A stretch of 64,000 bases of DNA from Candidatus Edwardsbacteria bacterium (GTDB taxonomy: Bacteria > Edwardsbacteria > AC1 > EtOH8). The DNA lies in NCBI GenBank assembly GCA_018821925.1, contig JAHJLF010000075.1, positions 25,781 to 89,780 on the forward strand, in the 5' to 3' direction. A program made the translations under genes and the position numbers. Below are positions 1 to 7,641 of this stretch, one piece after another; positions within the stretch are counted from its first letter, which is position 1; every line of letters begins with the position of its first letter. The notes under the pieces were generated by a model that did not search any database, was not told the DNA's origin, and worked only from the letters and a program-made list of their open reading frames with translations.

Positions 1-377
1 CTGGTATCCCAGCGCCACATTATCAGGTTCTCCTCCAGCCGGTGGAAGAACATCATCTGGGGGCCGAACAGGATGTTGGTAAAAACCGAGACCATCAGAG
101 CCCAGCCGATGGAGCCGTGAGGCCAATCGGGCAGGAGATTTTGGGATATCAACCCGTCGACAAAAGCCTTCATGCCCACAAAACCGTATTTTATGATCAC
201 CCCCAGCAGGGCCCAGGCTAGTATTTTACCCAAGACTTGCCATAAATTGCCCAAAGAAGATATTTTTCTCTTTCTTATTACCAGGGACAAGATTTCGCCC
301 AGCGTGCCCAGAATGCCGAATTGCACCGCCGCCGAAAGCAACCGGTTGTTGCTTACCCATTGAATGTACCAATCCAT
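1..377 (-). CDS. Uncharacterised multi-pass membrane protein, 3' end outside window
   Basis: Open frame from an ATG at 377 running off the left edge (125 codons visible). The peptide begins MDWYIQWVSNNRLL and contains hydrophobic stretches around residues 12-33, 48-66 and 88-105, so it is an integral membrane protein. A conserved-looking segment FGPQMMFFHRLEENLI lies near the cut end. I do not recognise the family and assign no function. It starts 20 bases beyond the stop of the inositol monophosphatase gene on the same strand, so the two are probably cotranscribed. Confidence 0.6.
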   Translation of the reverse strand, partial: MDWYIQWVSNNRLLSAAVQFGILGTLGEILSLVIRKRKISSLGNLWQVLGKILAWALLGVIIKYGFVGMKAFVDGLISQNLLPDWPHGSIGWALMVSVFTNILFGPQMMFFHRLEENLIMWRWDT

Positions 378-397
378 TAAAAAGCCTTTCGCAATCG

Positions 398-1174
398 TTA
401 CTTGTTTTTCAGAATATCCAGCATCTGCTTATGTATCTTCCCGTTGGAGGCTAGGCATTCCGGATAATAGATGCTGTAGCGGCCCCCGCTAAAATTAGTT
501 ATCCTCCCGCCGGCCTCGGTGATCATCAATGATGCCGCCGCCGCATCCCAGGGTTTGAGCTTTATCTCCCAGAACCCGTCGAACCGCCCACAGGCCAGGT
601 AGGCCAGGTCGATGGCCGCCGAGCCCGGTCGCCGGACCGCCTGGGCCCGTTTGATGAACCTTTGGAAATTTTGCAGATTATTTTCCGGGCTGGTGTGGAC
701 ATCGTAGGGAAACCCGGTGGCTAAAAGACTTTTGACCAGCTCCTTTTCCGCCGAGACCTTTATTCGCTTTCCGTTCAAAAAAGCCCCCCGCCCCTTGGCC
801 GCGGTGAACAACTCGTTTAGGTTGGGATTGTATACCGCCCCCGCCTTCACCACGCCATTCTCTTCGAAAGCGATGGACACGCACCACACCGGAAAGCCGT
901 GGGCATAGTTGGTGGTTCCGTCCAGCGGATCTATTATCCAGCGGCGCTTTGATGCGGTGCGCTGATCCTGGCTTTCCTCGGTCATGATGTCATCACCGGG
1001 GAAAGTTTTTCTAATAATGGAGATTATCAGAGCCTCGGAAGCCTGGTCGGCCCCGGTAACCAGGTCGATGGGGCTTTTGAATTTTACCGATAGCTTCCCC
1101 TGGGCCATCTTCATCAGCAAGGCCCCGGCTTTTTTGGCCGCCATAACGGCGGTCTTTAATTCTTTTTCATGCAT
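398..1174 (-). CDS. suhB: Inositol-1-monophosphatase family protein (SuhB-like)
   Basis: 258 residues, the usual family length. The Mg-dependent phosphatase motifs are present in order: the acidic pair in MTEES, the signature IDPLDGTTNY, and the C-terminal WDAAAASLMITEAGG. The family hydrolyses inositol monophosphates and related sugar phosphates; in some bacteria it also binds the transcription machinery. I chose the ATG at 1174 over an in-frame TTG at 1192 because a good promoter -10 box ends only 6 bases before this ATG, so a transcript would start on or next to it. The downstream membrane protein gene follows closely. Substrate is not predictable from sequence. Confidence 0.9.
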   Translation of the reverse strand: MHEKELKTAVMAAKKAGALLMKMAQGKLSVKFKSPIDLVTGADQASEALIISIIRKTFPGDDIMTEESQDQRTASKRRWIIDPLDGTTNYAHGFPVWCVSIAFEENGVVKAGAVYNPNLNELFTAAKGRGAFLNGKRIKVSAEKELVKSLLATGFPYDVHTSPENNLQNFQRFIKRAQAVRRPGSAAIDLAYLACGRFDGFWEIKLKPWDAAAASLMITEAGGRITNFSGGRYSIYYPECLASNGKIHKQMLDILKNK

Positions 1175-1180
1175 GAGACA

Positions 1181-1209
1181 AGTATAATCCAAAGCCTGGC
1201 GGATTTCAA
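1181..1209 (-). promoter_or_regulatory. Sigma70-type promoter of suhB, apparently leaderless
   Basis: On the minus strand, TTGAAA (1209-1204), a 17-base spacer and TATACT (1186-1181). Only 6 bases (TGTCTC) separate the -10 box from the ATG at 1174, placing transcription start on or beside the A of the start codon. No Shine-Dalgarno sequence precedes that ATG, as expected for a leaderless mRNA. Confidence 0.6.
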
Positions 1210-1217
1210 ATAAAATT

Positions 1218-1480
1218 CACGTCATTCTGAGTACGGCAACCATGTCAGGCAATCCGAAGAATCTGAACCCTTGGCATGATATTTCTCCGGCAACGAATTA
1301 CCGATATTTGTCATTCTCTCGGAAGAGGGCATCCAGGCCTGGATGCCATTCTTCAATGGCATGACAATCGGTATTATTGATCTATTCCATTATCGAGTTA
1401 ATAATAGATGAGTTATTCTAAGGATAATAATCGCCACCCATTCAACCTGGCAGGCAAGTTGCTTGGCTCAGGGTGACAAA
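1218..1480. repeat. Intergenic dispersed-repeat block
   Basis: This is most of the 1193-1559 gap, which has no gene. The left end GTCATTCTGAG and the right end CTCAGGGTGACA are the two halves of a repeat seen again at 4542-4649 and 28038-28084. Inside, at 1338-1367, lies a hairpin unit CCTGGATGCC...GGCATGACAA, a variant of the CCTGGATTCCC family found at 4660, 22384, 32594 and 57294. Confidence 0.5.
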
Positions 1481-1506
1481 GTTAAAACTGGACGGAAAAA
1501 TATTGA

Positions 1507-1535
1507 TTGACTTTAAAAACCCCATCGCTTATTCT
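1507..1535 (+). promoter_or_regulatory. Probable promoter of the TauE-type permease
   Basis: TTGACT (1507-1512), 17-base spacer, TATTCT (1530-1535), 24 bases before the ATG at 1560. The leader has no clear Shine-Dalgarno sequence. Confidence 0.4.
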
Positions 1536-1559
1536 TATGGAAATTGATTTTTAAAACAA

Positions 1560-2351
1560 ATGCTTGATCCTATGCTCTCCTGGCATACCTATCTGATTGT
1601 CCTGCCGTTGGTGTTCTTCGCCGGGCTGGTGGACTCCATCGCCGGAGGCGGCGGCCTGATCTCGCTTCCGGCCTACCTGGCCGCCGGCCTGCCACCGCAC
1701 TTCGCGCTGGGCAACAACAAGTTCTCCTCCTCCTTCGGCACCCTGGTGGCCACCCTGCGCTATTACCACGGAGGACTGATCGATCTGAAGGTGGCCCTGG
1801 TTAGTGCCTGCTTTGCCCTAGCCGGCTCCTTTTTGGGCACCCGGGCGGTCCTGCTGATGGATCCCGGCTTCCTGCGGTATGTGCTGATCGTGCTGGTCCC
1901 GGTGGTCACCATCTTTACTTTGCTGAATAAAAACCTGGGCGTCCATAATAATTCGCATCAGACCGAGGTAAAGACCAAGTTCATTCTGGCGGCTCTGGCC
2001 TCCGGGGTGATAGGATTTTACGACGGCTTCTTCGGGCCGGGCACCGGAGCTTTTTTGATACTCTTTTATACCCTGATGCTCAAATACGATTTCGTCACCG
2101 CCAACGCCAACACCAAGGTGGTCAACCTGGCATCCAATGTGGCGGCGGTGATAACCTTTATGGCCCACGGCAAGGTGCTCTATGCCCTGGGCATACCGGC
2201 CGCGGCCTGCGGCATAGCCGGGAATCTGCTGGGAGCCAAAATGGTGATGACCAAGGGCGCCAGGATCATCCGGCCGATATTCATTTTCGTTCTGCTGCTG
2301 TTGCTGGCCAAGATAGGTTACGACATGATCGCGGGGCAATACCATGGATAG
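1560..2351 (+). CDS. TauE/SafE family membrane transporter
   Basis: 263 residues with about eight hydrophobic segments in two related halves, the TauE/SafE layout. The first half carries LVDSIAGGGGLISLPAYL, the second GVIGFYDGFFGPGTGAFL; both glycine-rich signatures are typical of the family. Members export sulfite, sulfoacetate or other organic anions; the substrate cannot be told here and no sulfur genes lie nearby. An in-frame ATG at residue 5 is an alternative start. The stop overlaps the following metallopeptidase start by 8 bases, so the two are translationally linked, though a functional link is not obvious. Confidence 0.85.
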   Translation: MLDPMLSWHTYLIVLPLVFFAGLVDSIAGGGGLISLPAYLAAGLPPHFALGNNKFSSSFGTLVATLRYYHGGLIDLKVALVSACFALAGSFLGTRAVLLMDPGFLRYVLIVLVPVVTIFTLLNKNLGVHNNSHQTEVKTKFILAALASGVIGFYDGFFGPGTGAFLILFYTLMLKYDFVTANANTKVVNLASNVAAVITFMAHGKVLYALGIPAAACGIAGNLLGAKMVMTKGARIIRPIFIFVLLLLLAKIGYDMIAGQYHG

Positions 2352-2718
2352 CGCAGAATTCAATAAATTGGTGGAGCAGGCGGTGGACGACCTGCCGCAG
2401 GACTTCAGGGACAAGCTGGAGAATATCGCCATCACGGTGGAGGACTATCCCTCCCCGGCGGTGTTGAGATCGCTGGGGGACCGGGCCGGGAAACATTCCC
2501 TGCTGGGGGTGTATATCGGCATTCCCTACAACAAGCGCCCGGCCTACCACATCTCGGGAAAACTGCCGGACCGGATAGAGCTGTACCAGAAGAATATCGA
2601 GTCCATCTGCCGCACGCCGCAGGAGATAGTGGAGCAGATCAAGGAGACCATCATCCACGAGGTGGGGCATTATTTCGGCCTGAGCGAGGAGGACCTGGAA
2701 AGATTAGAGGGAGTGTGA
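2344..2718 (+). CDS. Zincin-like metallopeptidase family protein (DUF1025 type)
   Basis: 124 residues, the normal size for this small family. The zinc signature HEVGHYFGLSEEDL near residues 106-119 supplies the HExxH pair and the following acidic residues. The N-terminal half (PQDFRDKLENIAITVEDYP) matches the usual pattern of the group. Cytoplasmic; no signal peptide. Substrates are not established for the family. It overlaps the end of the TauE-type gene by 8 bases and is followed after 4 bases by the sorting-domain protein. Confidence 0.8.
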   Translation: MDSAEFNKLVEQAVDDLPQDFRDKLENIAITVEDYPSPAVLRSLGDRAGKHSLLGVYIGIPYNKRPAYHISGKLPDRIELYQKNIESICRTPQEIVEQIKETIIHEVGHYFGLSEEDLERLEGV

Positions 2719-2722
2719 TTGA

Positions 2723-4168
2723 ATGAAAAAGATATTACCTATAATATTTATATTGGTCGCCTTTTTCAGCATAGCCCATGCCGGCGATTATAAATGCTCC
2801 ATCGTTGGTAATGCTGGTGGCAATGGGCTTGTTATTGCACAGGGCAGAAATGATGGAATAAATCGATTGTATAGTTCAGGTAAATATCCTTATGAATTTA
2901 GCTGGAACGGGGCTGGTTGGACCAAAGATACAATGTCAGCATATCCCTGTTATCCGCGTACGATTACCGCAGGTTTCGGTAGAAATGACAATATCTGCCG
3001 AATTTTTACCGGTGACGATTCGCGTGGGGCTATAAAAGAGTATAGCTTTGATGGTTCAACTTGGGACAGTATGGTTATAAAGGCTGGCAATTGGGAAGGA
3101 ATTCGAACTGTCGAGATAGGGAATATAAAGAATGACGATACTATGAGGGTTGTCGCCGGCTGTGATGACAGTACGACCATAGCTTATACCTATGAGAAAG
3201 GGAGTGGGGCGTGGAAAAGGGATACACTGGGTATTAAGAGGAGCATAGTTCAGGATATTGTTATTGGAAAAGGACGAAATGATGATACAAACAGAGTTTA
3301 TTCTAGCGGTGACATCTATTGGATAGAGTATATCTACAGAGATAAATGGGACACAACCCATCATCAGTTTACAGTAAACACAGGGGGCAAGTTGCTAGGA
3401 GCATTAAAAGATGATGGTTTGCAACGGTTATATATAAAAGAGTCTGGAATCCATGAGATAGAATGGGACGGCACGCAATGGCTGAGAAGCGATTCTGCTA
3501 TAGCTTATGGGACTTACCCGTTTTCAGGGAACGGACGGAATGACGGGAAACAACGGATGTACACTTTGGGTAGTAGCATGGTAATAGACGACTCGATTTT
3601 CAGTGATATTCGAATCTATGAGTGGAGTTATAACGTTGGGCAAAGCGAAGACTCAATGTGGGATAAAAAAGTATTGGATACCATTGCATTAAATTATGGT
3701 TATAATTTCGATATGGCCGCCGGGGTGGTGGGCGATGCCCGGAATGACGGCAAAAACCGAGTATATGCTTTAAGCGAGCTTGGCGTTATATATGAGTGGG
3801 AATGGGACGATTCATTAAACGGAGTAGTGGCGGAACCAGTTACAAGTGATAGGGTTTTCAGTTTACAGTTAAACCAAAATTATCCGAATCCCTTTAATCA
3901 GTCTACAGTTATCAGTTACCAGTTAACAGGGGCCGGGCCGGTAAAACTTACGGTTTATAATATCGCCGGGCAGTTGGTGAAAATATTGATAAATAATCCC
4001 TCTCCTAATGCTTTAGGGGAGGGGAGGGTGGGGTCCGTACCAAAGATGGGCTCCGTAACCTGGGACGGCCGGGACTCCCAGGGCAAACCGGTTATAAACG
4101 GGCTTTATTTCTACTGCCTAGAAGCCGGAGGAACTCGACGGACAAAGAAGATGATACTGCTAAAATAA
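2723..4168 (+). CDS. Secreted beta-repeat protein with C-terminal FlgD/T9SS-type sorting domain
   Basis: 481 residues. A signal peptide (MKKILPIIFILVAFFSIAHA) is followed by about seven repeats of 45-60 residues, each with a GRNDGxNRLY-like turn (GRNDGINRLY, GRNDNICRIF, GRNDDTNRVY, LKDDGLQRLY, GRNDGKQRMY, ARNDGKNRVY), suggesting a beta-propeller. The last 90 residues are the sorting-domain type found in FCB phyla: LNQNYPNPFNQSTVISYQL, VKLTVYNIAGQLVK, VTWDGRDSQGKPVINGLYFY and a final KKMILLK. Within it the loop NNPSPNALGEGRVGSVPKMG replaces the normally short turn and is encoded by an inserted palindromic repeat (3998-4032). AT-richer than its neighbours. Probably exported to the surface; ligand unknown. 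Confidence 0.8.
   Translation: MKKILPIIFILVAFFSIAHAGDYKCSIVGNAGGNGLVIAQGRNDGINRLYSSGKYPYEFSWNGAGWTKDTMSAYPCYPRTITAGFGRNDNICRIFTGDDSRGAIKEYSFDGSTWDSMVIKAGNWEGIRTVEIGNIKNDDTMRVVAGCDDSTTIAYTYEKGSGAWKRDTLGIKRSIVQDIVIGKGRNDDTNRVYSSGDIYWIEYIYRDKWDTTHHQFTVNTGGKLLGALKDDGLQRLYIKESGIHEIEWDGTQWLRSDSAIAYGTYPFSGNGRNDGKQRMYTLGSSMVIDDSIFSDIRIYEWSYNVGQSEDSMWDKKVLDTIALNYGYNFDMAAGVVGDARNDGKNRVYALSELGVIYEWEWDDSLNGVVAEPVTSDRVFSLQLNQNYPNPFNQSTVISYQLTGAGPVKLTVYNIAGQLVKILINNPSPNALGEGRVGSVPKMGSVTWDGRDSQGKPVINGLYFYCLEAGGTRRTKKMILLK
3998..4032. repeat. Dispersed palindromic repeat inserted in frame in a coding region
   Basis: Inverted arms CCTCTCCTAA and TTAGGGGAGG around TGC, followed by a G-rich tail. The same family occurs in intergenic DNA at 32518-32545 and 63651-63674. 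Here it is read in frame as PSPNALGEGRVG and leaves the sorting domain uninterrupted. Confidence 0.75.
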
Positions 4169-4187
4169 TTTATGTTGTTTGTTGCCG

Positions 4188-4214
4188 CCGCACTGCACTC
4201 GCAGTGCGGTTTTT
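4188..4214 (+). terminator. Rho-independent terminator
   Basis: Perfect 9-bp stem CCGCACTGC/GCAGTGCGG with loop ACTC, followed by TTTTTAG. It lies 20 bases after the sorting-domain protein. Confidence 0.8.
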
Positions 4215-4321
4215 AGTTGCTCTTAAAATATTTTAATTTTTATGAAACATATCCCCCCGGCCCTGCGTAGTCTCCTATGAAACACGAATTAAATTAAATT
4301 TCCAAATAAAAGGAGAAGGCC

Positions 4322-4414
4322 ATGAAAGGGATAGTTGATTTAAAGAGCGTAGATTGGGGAGGGTTGATCCCCATCGGTACCATAGTTGCCCTGTTGCTGA
4401 TATCCATGCTGTAA
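4322..4414 (+). CDS. Tiny membrane peptide (30 residues)
   Basis: ATG at 4322 preceded by a strong Shine-Dalgarno AAAGGAG at 4308-4315. The peptide starts MKGIVDLKSVDWGG and ends with the hydrophobic run LIPIGTIVALLLISML: a short charged N-terminus and one membrane span. A terminator follows 44 bases later at 4459, and the previous gene is closed by its own terminator at 4188, so this is an isolated transcription unit. No family is recognised. Strong ribosome site, codon-clean frame and private terminator argue that it is real; it could also be the leader of a small RNA. Confidence 0.55.
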   Translation: MKGIVDLKSVDWGGLIPIGTIVALLLISML

Positions 4415-4458
4415 AAGATACCCAACCTCATATACCCCAAAAACTACCTCCAGAAAAG

Positions 4459-4484
4459 AAGCCGGAAAATTTCCGGCTTTTTAG
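4459..4484 (+). terminator. Rho-independent terminator
   Basis: Stem AAGCCGGAA/TTCCGGCTT with loop AAT, followed by TTTAG. It closes the tiny membrane-peptide unit. Confidence 0.8.
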
Positions 4485-4541
4485 TTATGGGGTCCCCCTT
4501 CAGCCTGCTTTATGAAAGAATCCTCAGGGTAACAGCGAAAT

Positions 4542-4649
4542 TGTCATACTGAGAATGGCTTTTCACCCACCAAGTCGAAGTGTGCCGAAAATAAATATTA
4601 TACTGCACCCATTCGGCTTGACACACATGGGGTCGTTCTCAGGGTGACA
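4542..4649. repeat. Dispersed CTGAG/CTCAG inverted-repeat element
   Basis: Ends TGTCATACTGAGAA and TTCTCAGGGTGACA pair at 12 of 14 positions. Internal GTGTGCCGAAAAT and ATTCGGCTTGACACAC form a second, imperfect pairing. Related blocks occur at 1218-1480 and 28038-28084. Confidence 0.55.
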
Positions 4650-4659
4650 GAATTTACGG

Positions 4660-4688
4660 CCTGGATTCCCATTTTCATGGGAATGACA
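4660..4688. repeat. Dispersed CCTGGATTCCC hairpin repeat
   Basis: CCTGGATTCCCAT, loop, ATGGGAATGACA. Other copies: 22384-22412 (same strand), 32594-32620 and 57294-57322 (opposite strand), with a diverged one at 1338-1367. Confidence 0.7.
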
Positions 4689-4770
4689 ATAAGCACTTTA
4701 TGATCAATTACAATTGATATTTACAACCATGCTTTCAAAAATCGCCACACTTCCCGGACATATTTTGGGT

Positions 4771-4800
4771 TTGACACCGGTCAAATCTAAATGCTATACT
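4771..4800 (+). promoter_or_regulatory. Promoter of the ECF sigma operon, apparently leaderless
   Basis: TTGACA (4771-4776), 18-base spacer, TATACT (4795-4800), then six bases and the ATG at 4807. Transcription should begin on or next to the start codon. The consensus is housekeeping-type. Confidence 0.65.
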
Positions 4801-4806
4801 AACTTC

Positions 4807-5367
4807 ATGGCTTCCGAAAACAAAGACCAACTATTGATAGACCGGTGTCTGGCCGGCGACAGCCGGGCCTTCAACGATCTGATCAACCGCTATAAAAGGC
4901 AGATATTCGCCCTTATCTTTCGCCTGGTCCACAACCAGAGCGATGCCGAGGATATTGCCCAGAACACCTTCATAAAAGCTTACAAGAACTTGGGAAGCTA
5001 CGATCCATCCTACCCTTTCCTTACCTGGCTGTTCAAGATCGCCCATAACTCGGCCATCGATTTCTTGCGGGCAAAAAAACCGGAATCGCTCTCCATCCAC
5101 GACGAAGAAAATCCCTTAGATATCGAGGCCACTGACACCTCGCTGGAGGAAAGGATCGAGGCCGCCTCCCAGCAGGAGCTGATAGACAAGGTGCTGGGCA
5201 CCCTGCCTCCCCTCTACCGCGAGATCCTAATACTTAGACATCAGCAGGAACTTTCGTATGAGGAGATCGCAGAGACCCTGGACATCCCGGTGGGCACTGT
5301 CAAGATACGACTCTTTAGGGCCAGAGACATCATGAAGCAGAAACTGGTCAAGTTGGGCTACGGCTAA
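4807..5367 (+). CDS. ECF-family RNA polymerase sigma factor
   Basis: 186 residues. Region 2 (residues about 20-85: RYKRQIFALIFRLV, DAEDIAQNTFIKAYKNL, FLTWLFKIAHNSAIDFLR) and region 4 (LPPLYREILILR, LSYEEIAETLDIPVGTVKIRLFRAR) are intact, with a short linker and no region 3, the ECF plan. I chose the ATG at 4807, not an upstream in-frame ATG at 4714, because a consensus promoter sits between them. The next gene is a zinc-finger anti-sigma factor, followed by a bactofilin-like envelope protein that is a plausible target. Expected to direct RNA polymerase to envelope-stress genes. Confidence 0.92.
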   Translation: MASENKDQLLIDRCLAGDSRAFNDLINRYKRQIFALIFRLVHNQSDAEDIAQNTFIKAYKNLGSYDPSYPFLTWLFKIAHNSAIDFLRAKKPESLSIHDEENPLDIEATDTSLEERIEAASQQELIDKVLGTLPPLYREILILRHQQELSYEEIAETLDIPVGTVKIRLFRARDIMKQKLVKLGYG

Positions 5368-5448
5368 CCCAATATCATCAAAGAACTTGGACATAATGAA
5401 ACCTTTGAACGCCCCCCGTCGTATTACTACCAGAACGGAGAAAAAACC

Positions 5449-6021
5449 ATGGAATGCAAAGAGATAAAAAATAAGTTGCAGGAGTTGACAGACAACTCCC
5501 TTGAAAATCAGGAGGTTACCGCAATAAAGACCCACCTGAGGTCCTGCCGTTCCTGCACTGCCGACTACCGCCTGCTCAATCTGGTGGCCGAGTCGGTCAA
5601 AGCCCTGCCCCTGCCACAGATCAGCACCGAGTTCAACGCTAACATCTTTAATGCTTTGGGGTTGGAATATACGGTCTCTCGCCTCAGCCCTGTGATAAAA
5701 TGGACCACCGGCGCCGTTGTATCGCTAAGCTCCCTGTGGCTGGTGATATTCGGTCTGGGATTGACCTTCGGCCTGAACAAGCTGGATCCTTTCAAAATAT
5801 TCTCCCTGGCCAAGGGCTTTATGAAAGCCCTGCCCAACCTGCAGGTGATCGTGGTCAAAGCCGGGCTACGGCTGGCCGATATGATCGACCTGCTGGGCCA
5901 GGTGGCCGCCACCCTGCTTAAGGGATCCAACCTGCCGGTCCAGCTGGCCATCGCCAGCATCGCGGCCTTCGCCATCATCGCCGTCGCCTCCAAAAGAATT
6001 TATATAAATTCAAAAATATAG
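5449..6021 (+). CDS. Zinc-finger anti-sigma factor, membrane-anchored
   Basis: 190 residues. The N-terminal anti-sigma zinc-binding pattern is visible: Cys3 in MECKEI, then HLRSCRSC (His29, Cys33, Cys36). A hydrophobic span lies around residues 84-108 (WTTGAVVSLSSLWLVIFGLGLTF) and further hydrophobic segments follow at about 145-185. Such proteins hold the cognate ECF sigma factor at the membrane until a signal releases it. Start supported by GGAGAA 8 bases upstream. It lies 81 bases after the sigma gene and 21 bases before the bactofilin-like gene. Confidence 0.85.
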   Translation: MECKEIKNKLQELTDNSLENQEVTAIKTHLRSCRSCTADYRLLNLVAESVKALPLPQISTEFNANIFNALGLEYTVSRLSPVIKWTTGAVVSLSSLWLVIFGLGLTFGLNKLDPFKIFSLAKGFMKALPNLQVIVVKAGLRLADMIDLLGQVAATLLKGSNLPVQLAIASIAAFAIIAVASKRIYINSKI

Positions 6022-6042
6022 CACATAAAAAGGAGCACGATC

Positions 6043-7296
6043 ATGTACAAATTTAACAACCATTCTGCCAAATCCGGCTGGCTCATCCTGCTGCCGATGA
6101 TCGCCCTGCTGCTGGCGGCAACCGCCGGACTGGCCGAGGAAAAAGTGGTGGGCACCAAGCTGCTGGACAAGAAGACCGTCATTAAGATCCAGGGGATCGG
6201 CGATGGTGATTCCGACACTACCTACAAGTTCAAGATCGGAGAGAAAGAGGTCGAAATAGACTCCAAGAATGCCAAGGTGGGGAATATCTATGTCGGCCCA
6301 GCCGACACCATTAATGACGATGTGGTCACCAAGGGAGGCTCCATAACGGTGGACGGCATGGTCAACGGCGACTGTGTGACCTTCGGCGGCGGCGTAACGG
6401 TCAACGGCACGGTGATGCACGACGTGGCCACCTTCGGAGGCCCGACCCTGGTCAACGGAACCGTCAAGGGCGACGTGGCCACCTTTGGAGGCCCGGTCTC
6501 CATCGACGGCACGGTGGGCGGCGATGTGGCTGCCTTCGGCGGAATGGTGAAGCTGGGGCCCAAGTCCTCGGTAGGTGGGGATATCTCGACCGTGGGCGGC
6601 ACGGTTGACAAGACCGAAGGGGCCCGGGTCATCGGTGAGATCAAAAACGTGGACCTGGGTATGCTCAACCAGTTCATTCCCAGCTTGATCGGCTCGGCTC
6701 ACATTGCCCATAAAAAACCGGCCACCGGACGGGCCATAAAATTCTTCATCACCTTCTTCATGCTGGCCGGGCTGGGCATTTTGGTGACGCTGCTGGGCGT
6801 GTTCTTTGCCAAACCCATCGAACGCATTACCCATATAATCGAAACCGATTTCTGGAAGTCGGCCGGCATCGGATTCCTGGTGCAGATCTCCCTGGCCCCG
6901 GCCTTAGTGTTCATGGCTGTCTCCATCCTGGGCATTCCCCTGATACCGCTGGCGGTGCTGCTGGTGGTGGCCGGGATCCTGATGAGCATCGCCAGCTTCG
7001 GGGTGATCATCAACCAGAAATTCCTGCATGCCGTCAATAAGCCGCCCATGAACACTCTTCCGGCGGTGGTGCTGGGCTTTGTGCTGCTCCACTCCCTGTT
7101 CCTGCTGGGCTCTTTGATAAACATCGCCGGCAGTCCTCTGACCGCCCTGGGCGTGATATTCATCATCATCAACTTCATCGTCCTGTGGTGCGGGGTCACC
7201 GTGGGCCTGGGCGCGGTGTGGACCACCCGGCTGGGAACCAGGGACCAGGCTCCGCCCAGACTGCCCAAAGCACCGAAGATAGCAGCTGCCGAATAA
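6043..7296 (+). CDS. Bactofilin-like polymer-forming domain protein with C-terminal membrane region
   Basis: 417 residues. A signal or anchor segment at about 10-30 (GWLILLPMIALLLAATAGLA) is followed by a bactofilin-like right-handed beta repeat at about 90-195, built from units such as GGSITVDGMVNGDCVTFGG, VNGTVMHDVATFGG and IDGTVGGDVAAFGG. The C-terminal 190 residues hold five to six membrane spans. The mix of polymer-forming repeat and membrane domain suggests an envelope-organising protein. Ribosome site AAAAGGAG 9 bases upstream. Third gene of the sigma/anti-sigma operon and closed by a terminator at 7315, so probably part of the response that the sigma factor controls. Confidence 0.8.
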   Translation: MYKFNNHSAKSGWLILLPMIALLLAATAGLAEEKVVGTKLLDKKTVIKIQGIGDGDSDTTYKFKIGEKEVEIDSKNAKVGNIYVGPADTINDDVVTKGGSITVDGMVNGDCVTFGGGVTVNGTVMHDVATFGGPTLVNGTVKGDVATFGGPVSIDGTVGGDVAAFGGMVKLGPKSSVGGDISTVGGTVDKTEGARVIGEIKNVDLGMLNQFIPSLIGSAHIAHKKPATGRAIKFFITFFMLAGLGILVTLLGVFFAKPIERITHIIETDFWKSAGIGFLVQISLAPALVFMAVSILGIPLIPLAVLLVVAGILMSIASFGVIINQKFLHAVNKPPMNTLPAVVLGFVLLHSLFLLGSLINIAGSPLTALGVIFIIINFIVLWCGVTVGLGAVWTTRLGTRDQAPPRLPKAPKIAAAE

Positions 7297-7314
7297 AAAC
7301 AAAACATTGAACAC

Positions 7315-7352
7315 AAAACGGCCTTGGGGTCAACGATCCTCAAGGCCGTTTT
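7315..7352 (+). terminator. Rho-independent terminator of the sigma operon
   Basis: Stem AAAACGGCCTTG...CAAGGCCGTTTT with a 14-base apical region. It lies 19 bases after the bactofilin-like gene. Confidence 0.8.
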
Positions 7353-7381
7353 ATAAATTCCCGATAAAATCCTACGTGCCC

Positions 7382-7410
7382 TTGAAGTTTCGCCCTTTGG
7401 GGTTTATAAT
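7382..7410 (+). promoter_or_regulatory. Promoter of the pspC pair
   Basis: TTGAAG (7382-7387), 17-base spacer, perfect TATAAT (7405-7410). Leader of about 20 bases with the ribosome site AGGAGAAGG. Confidence 0.65.
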
Positions 7411-7438
7411 TGTATAATCAATAGTTAGGAGAAGGATC

Positions 7439-7630
7439 ATGGCCAAAAGAATTTACCGCTCTACCAAGGACCGGATGCTGGGCGGCGTCTGCGGCGGCAT
7501 AGGAGAATATTTCGACGTTGATCCCACCATCATCCGGCTGATAGCGGTGGTTGTTGCCCTGTCCGGCGCCGGGATACTGGCCTACATCATCGCCTGGATC
7601 ATCATCCCCGACCAGCCGGTTGTAATGTAG
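7439..7630 (+). CDS. PspC domain protein (short)
   Basis: 63 residues made almost entirely of one PspC domain: RIYRSTKDRMLGGVCGGIGEYFDVDPTIIRL followed by one membrane span (LIAVVVALSGAGILAYIIAWIIIP). PspC proteins sense or buffer inner-membrane stress. Strong ribosome site at 7427-7435. It sits 11 bases before a longer PspC paralogue, so the two form an operon and probably arose by duplication. Confidence 0.9.
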   Translation: MAKRIYRSTKDRMLGGVCGGIGEYFDVDPTIIRLIAVVVALSGAGILAYIIAWIIIPDQPVVM

Positions 7631-7641
7631 GAGGCCTTTAG

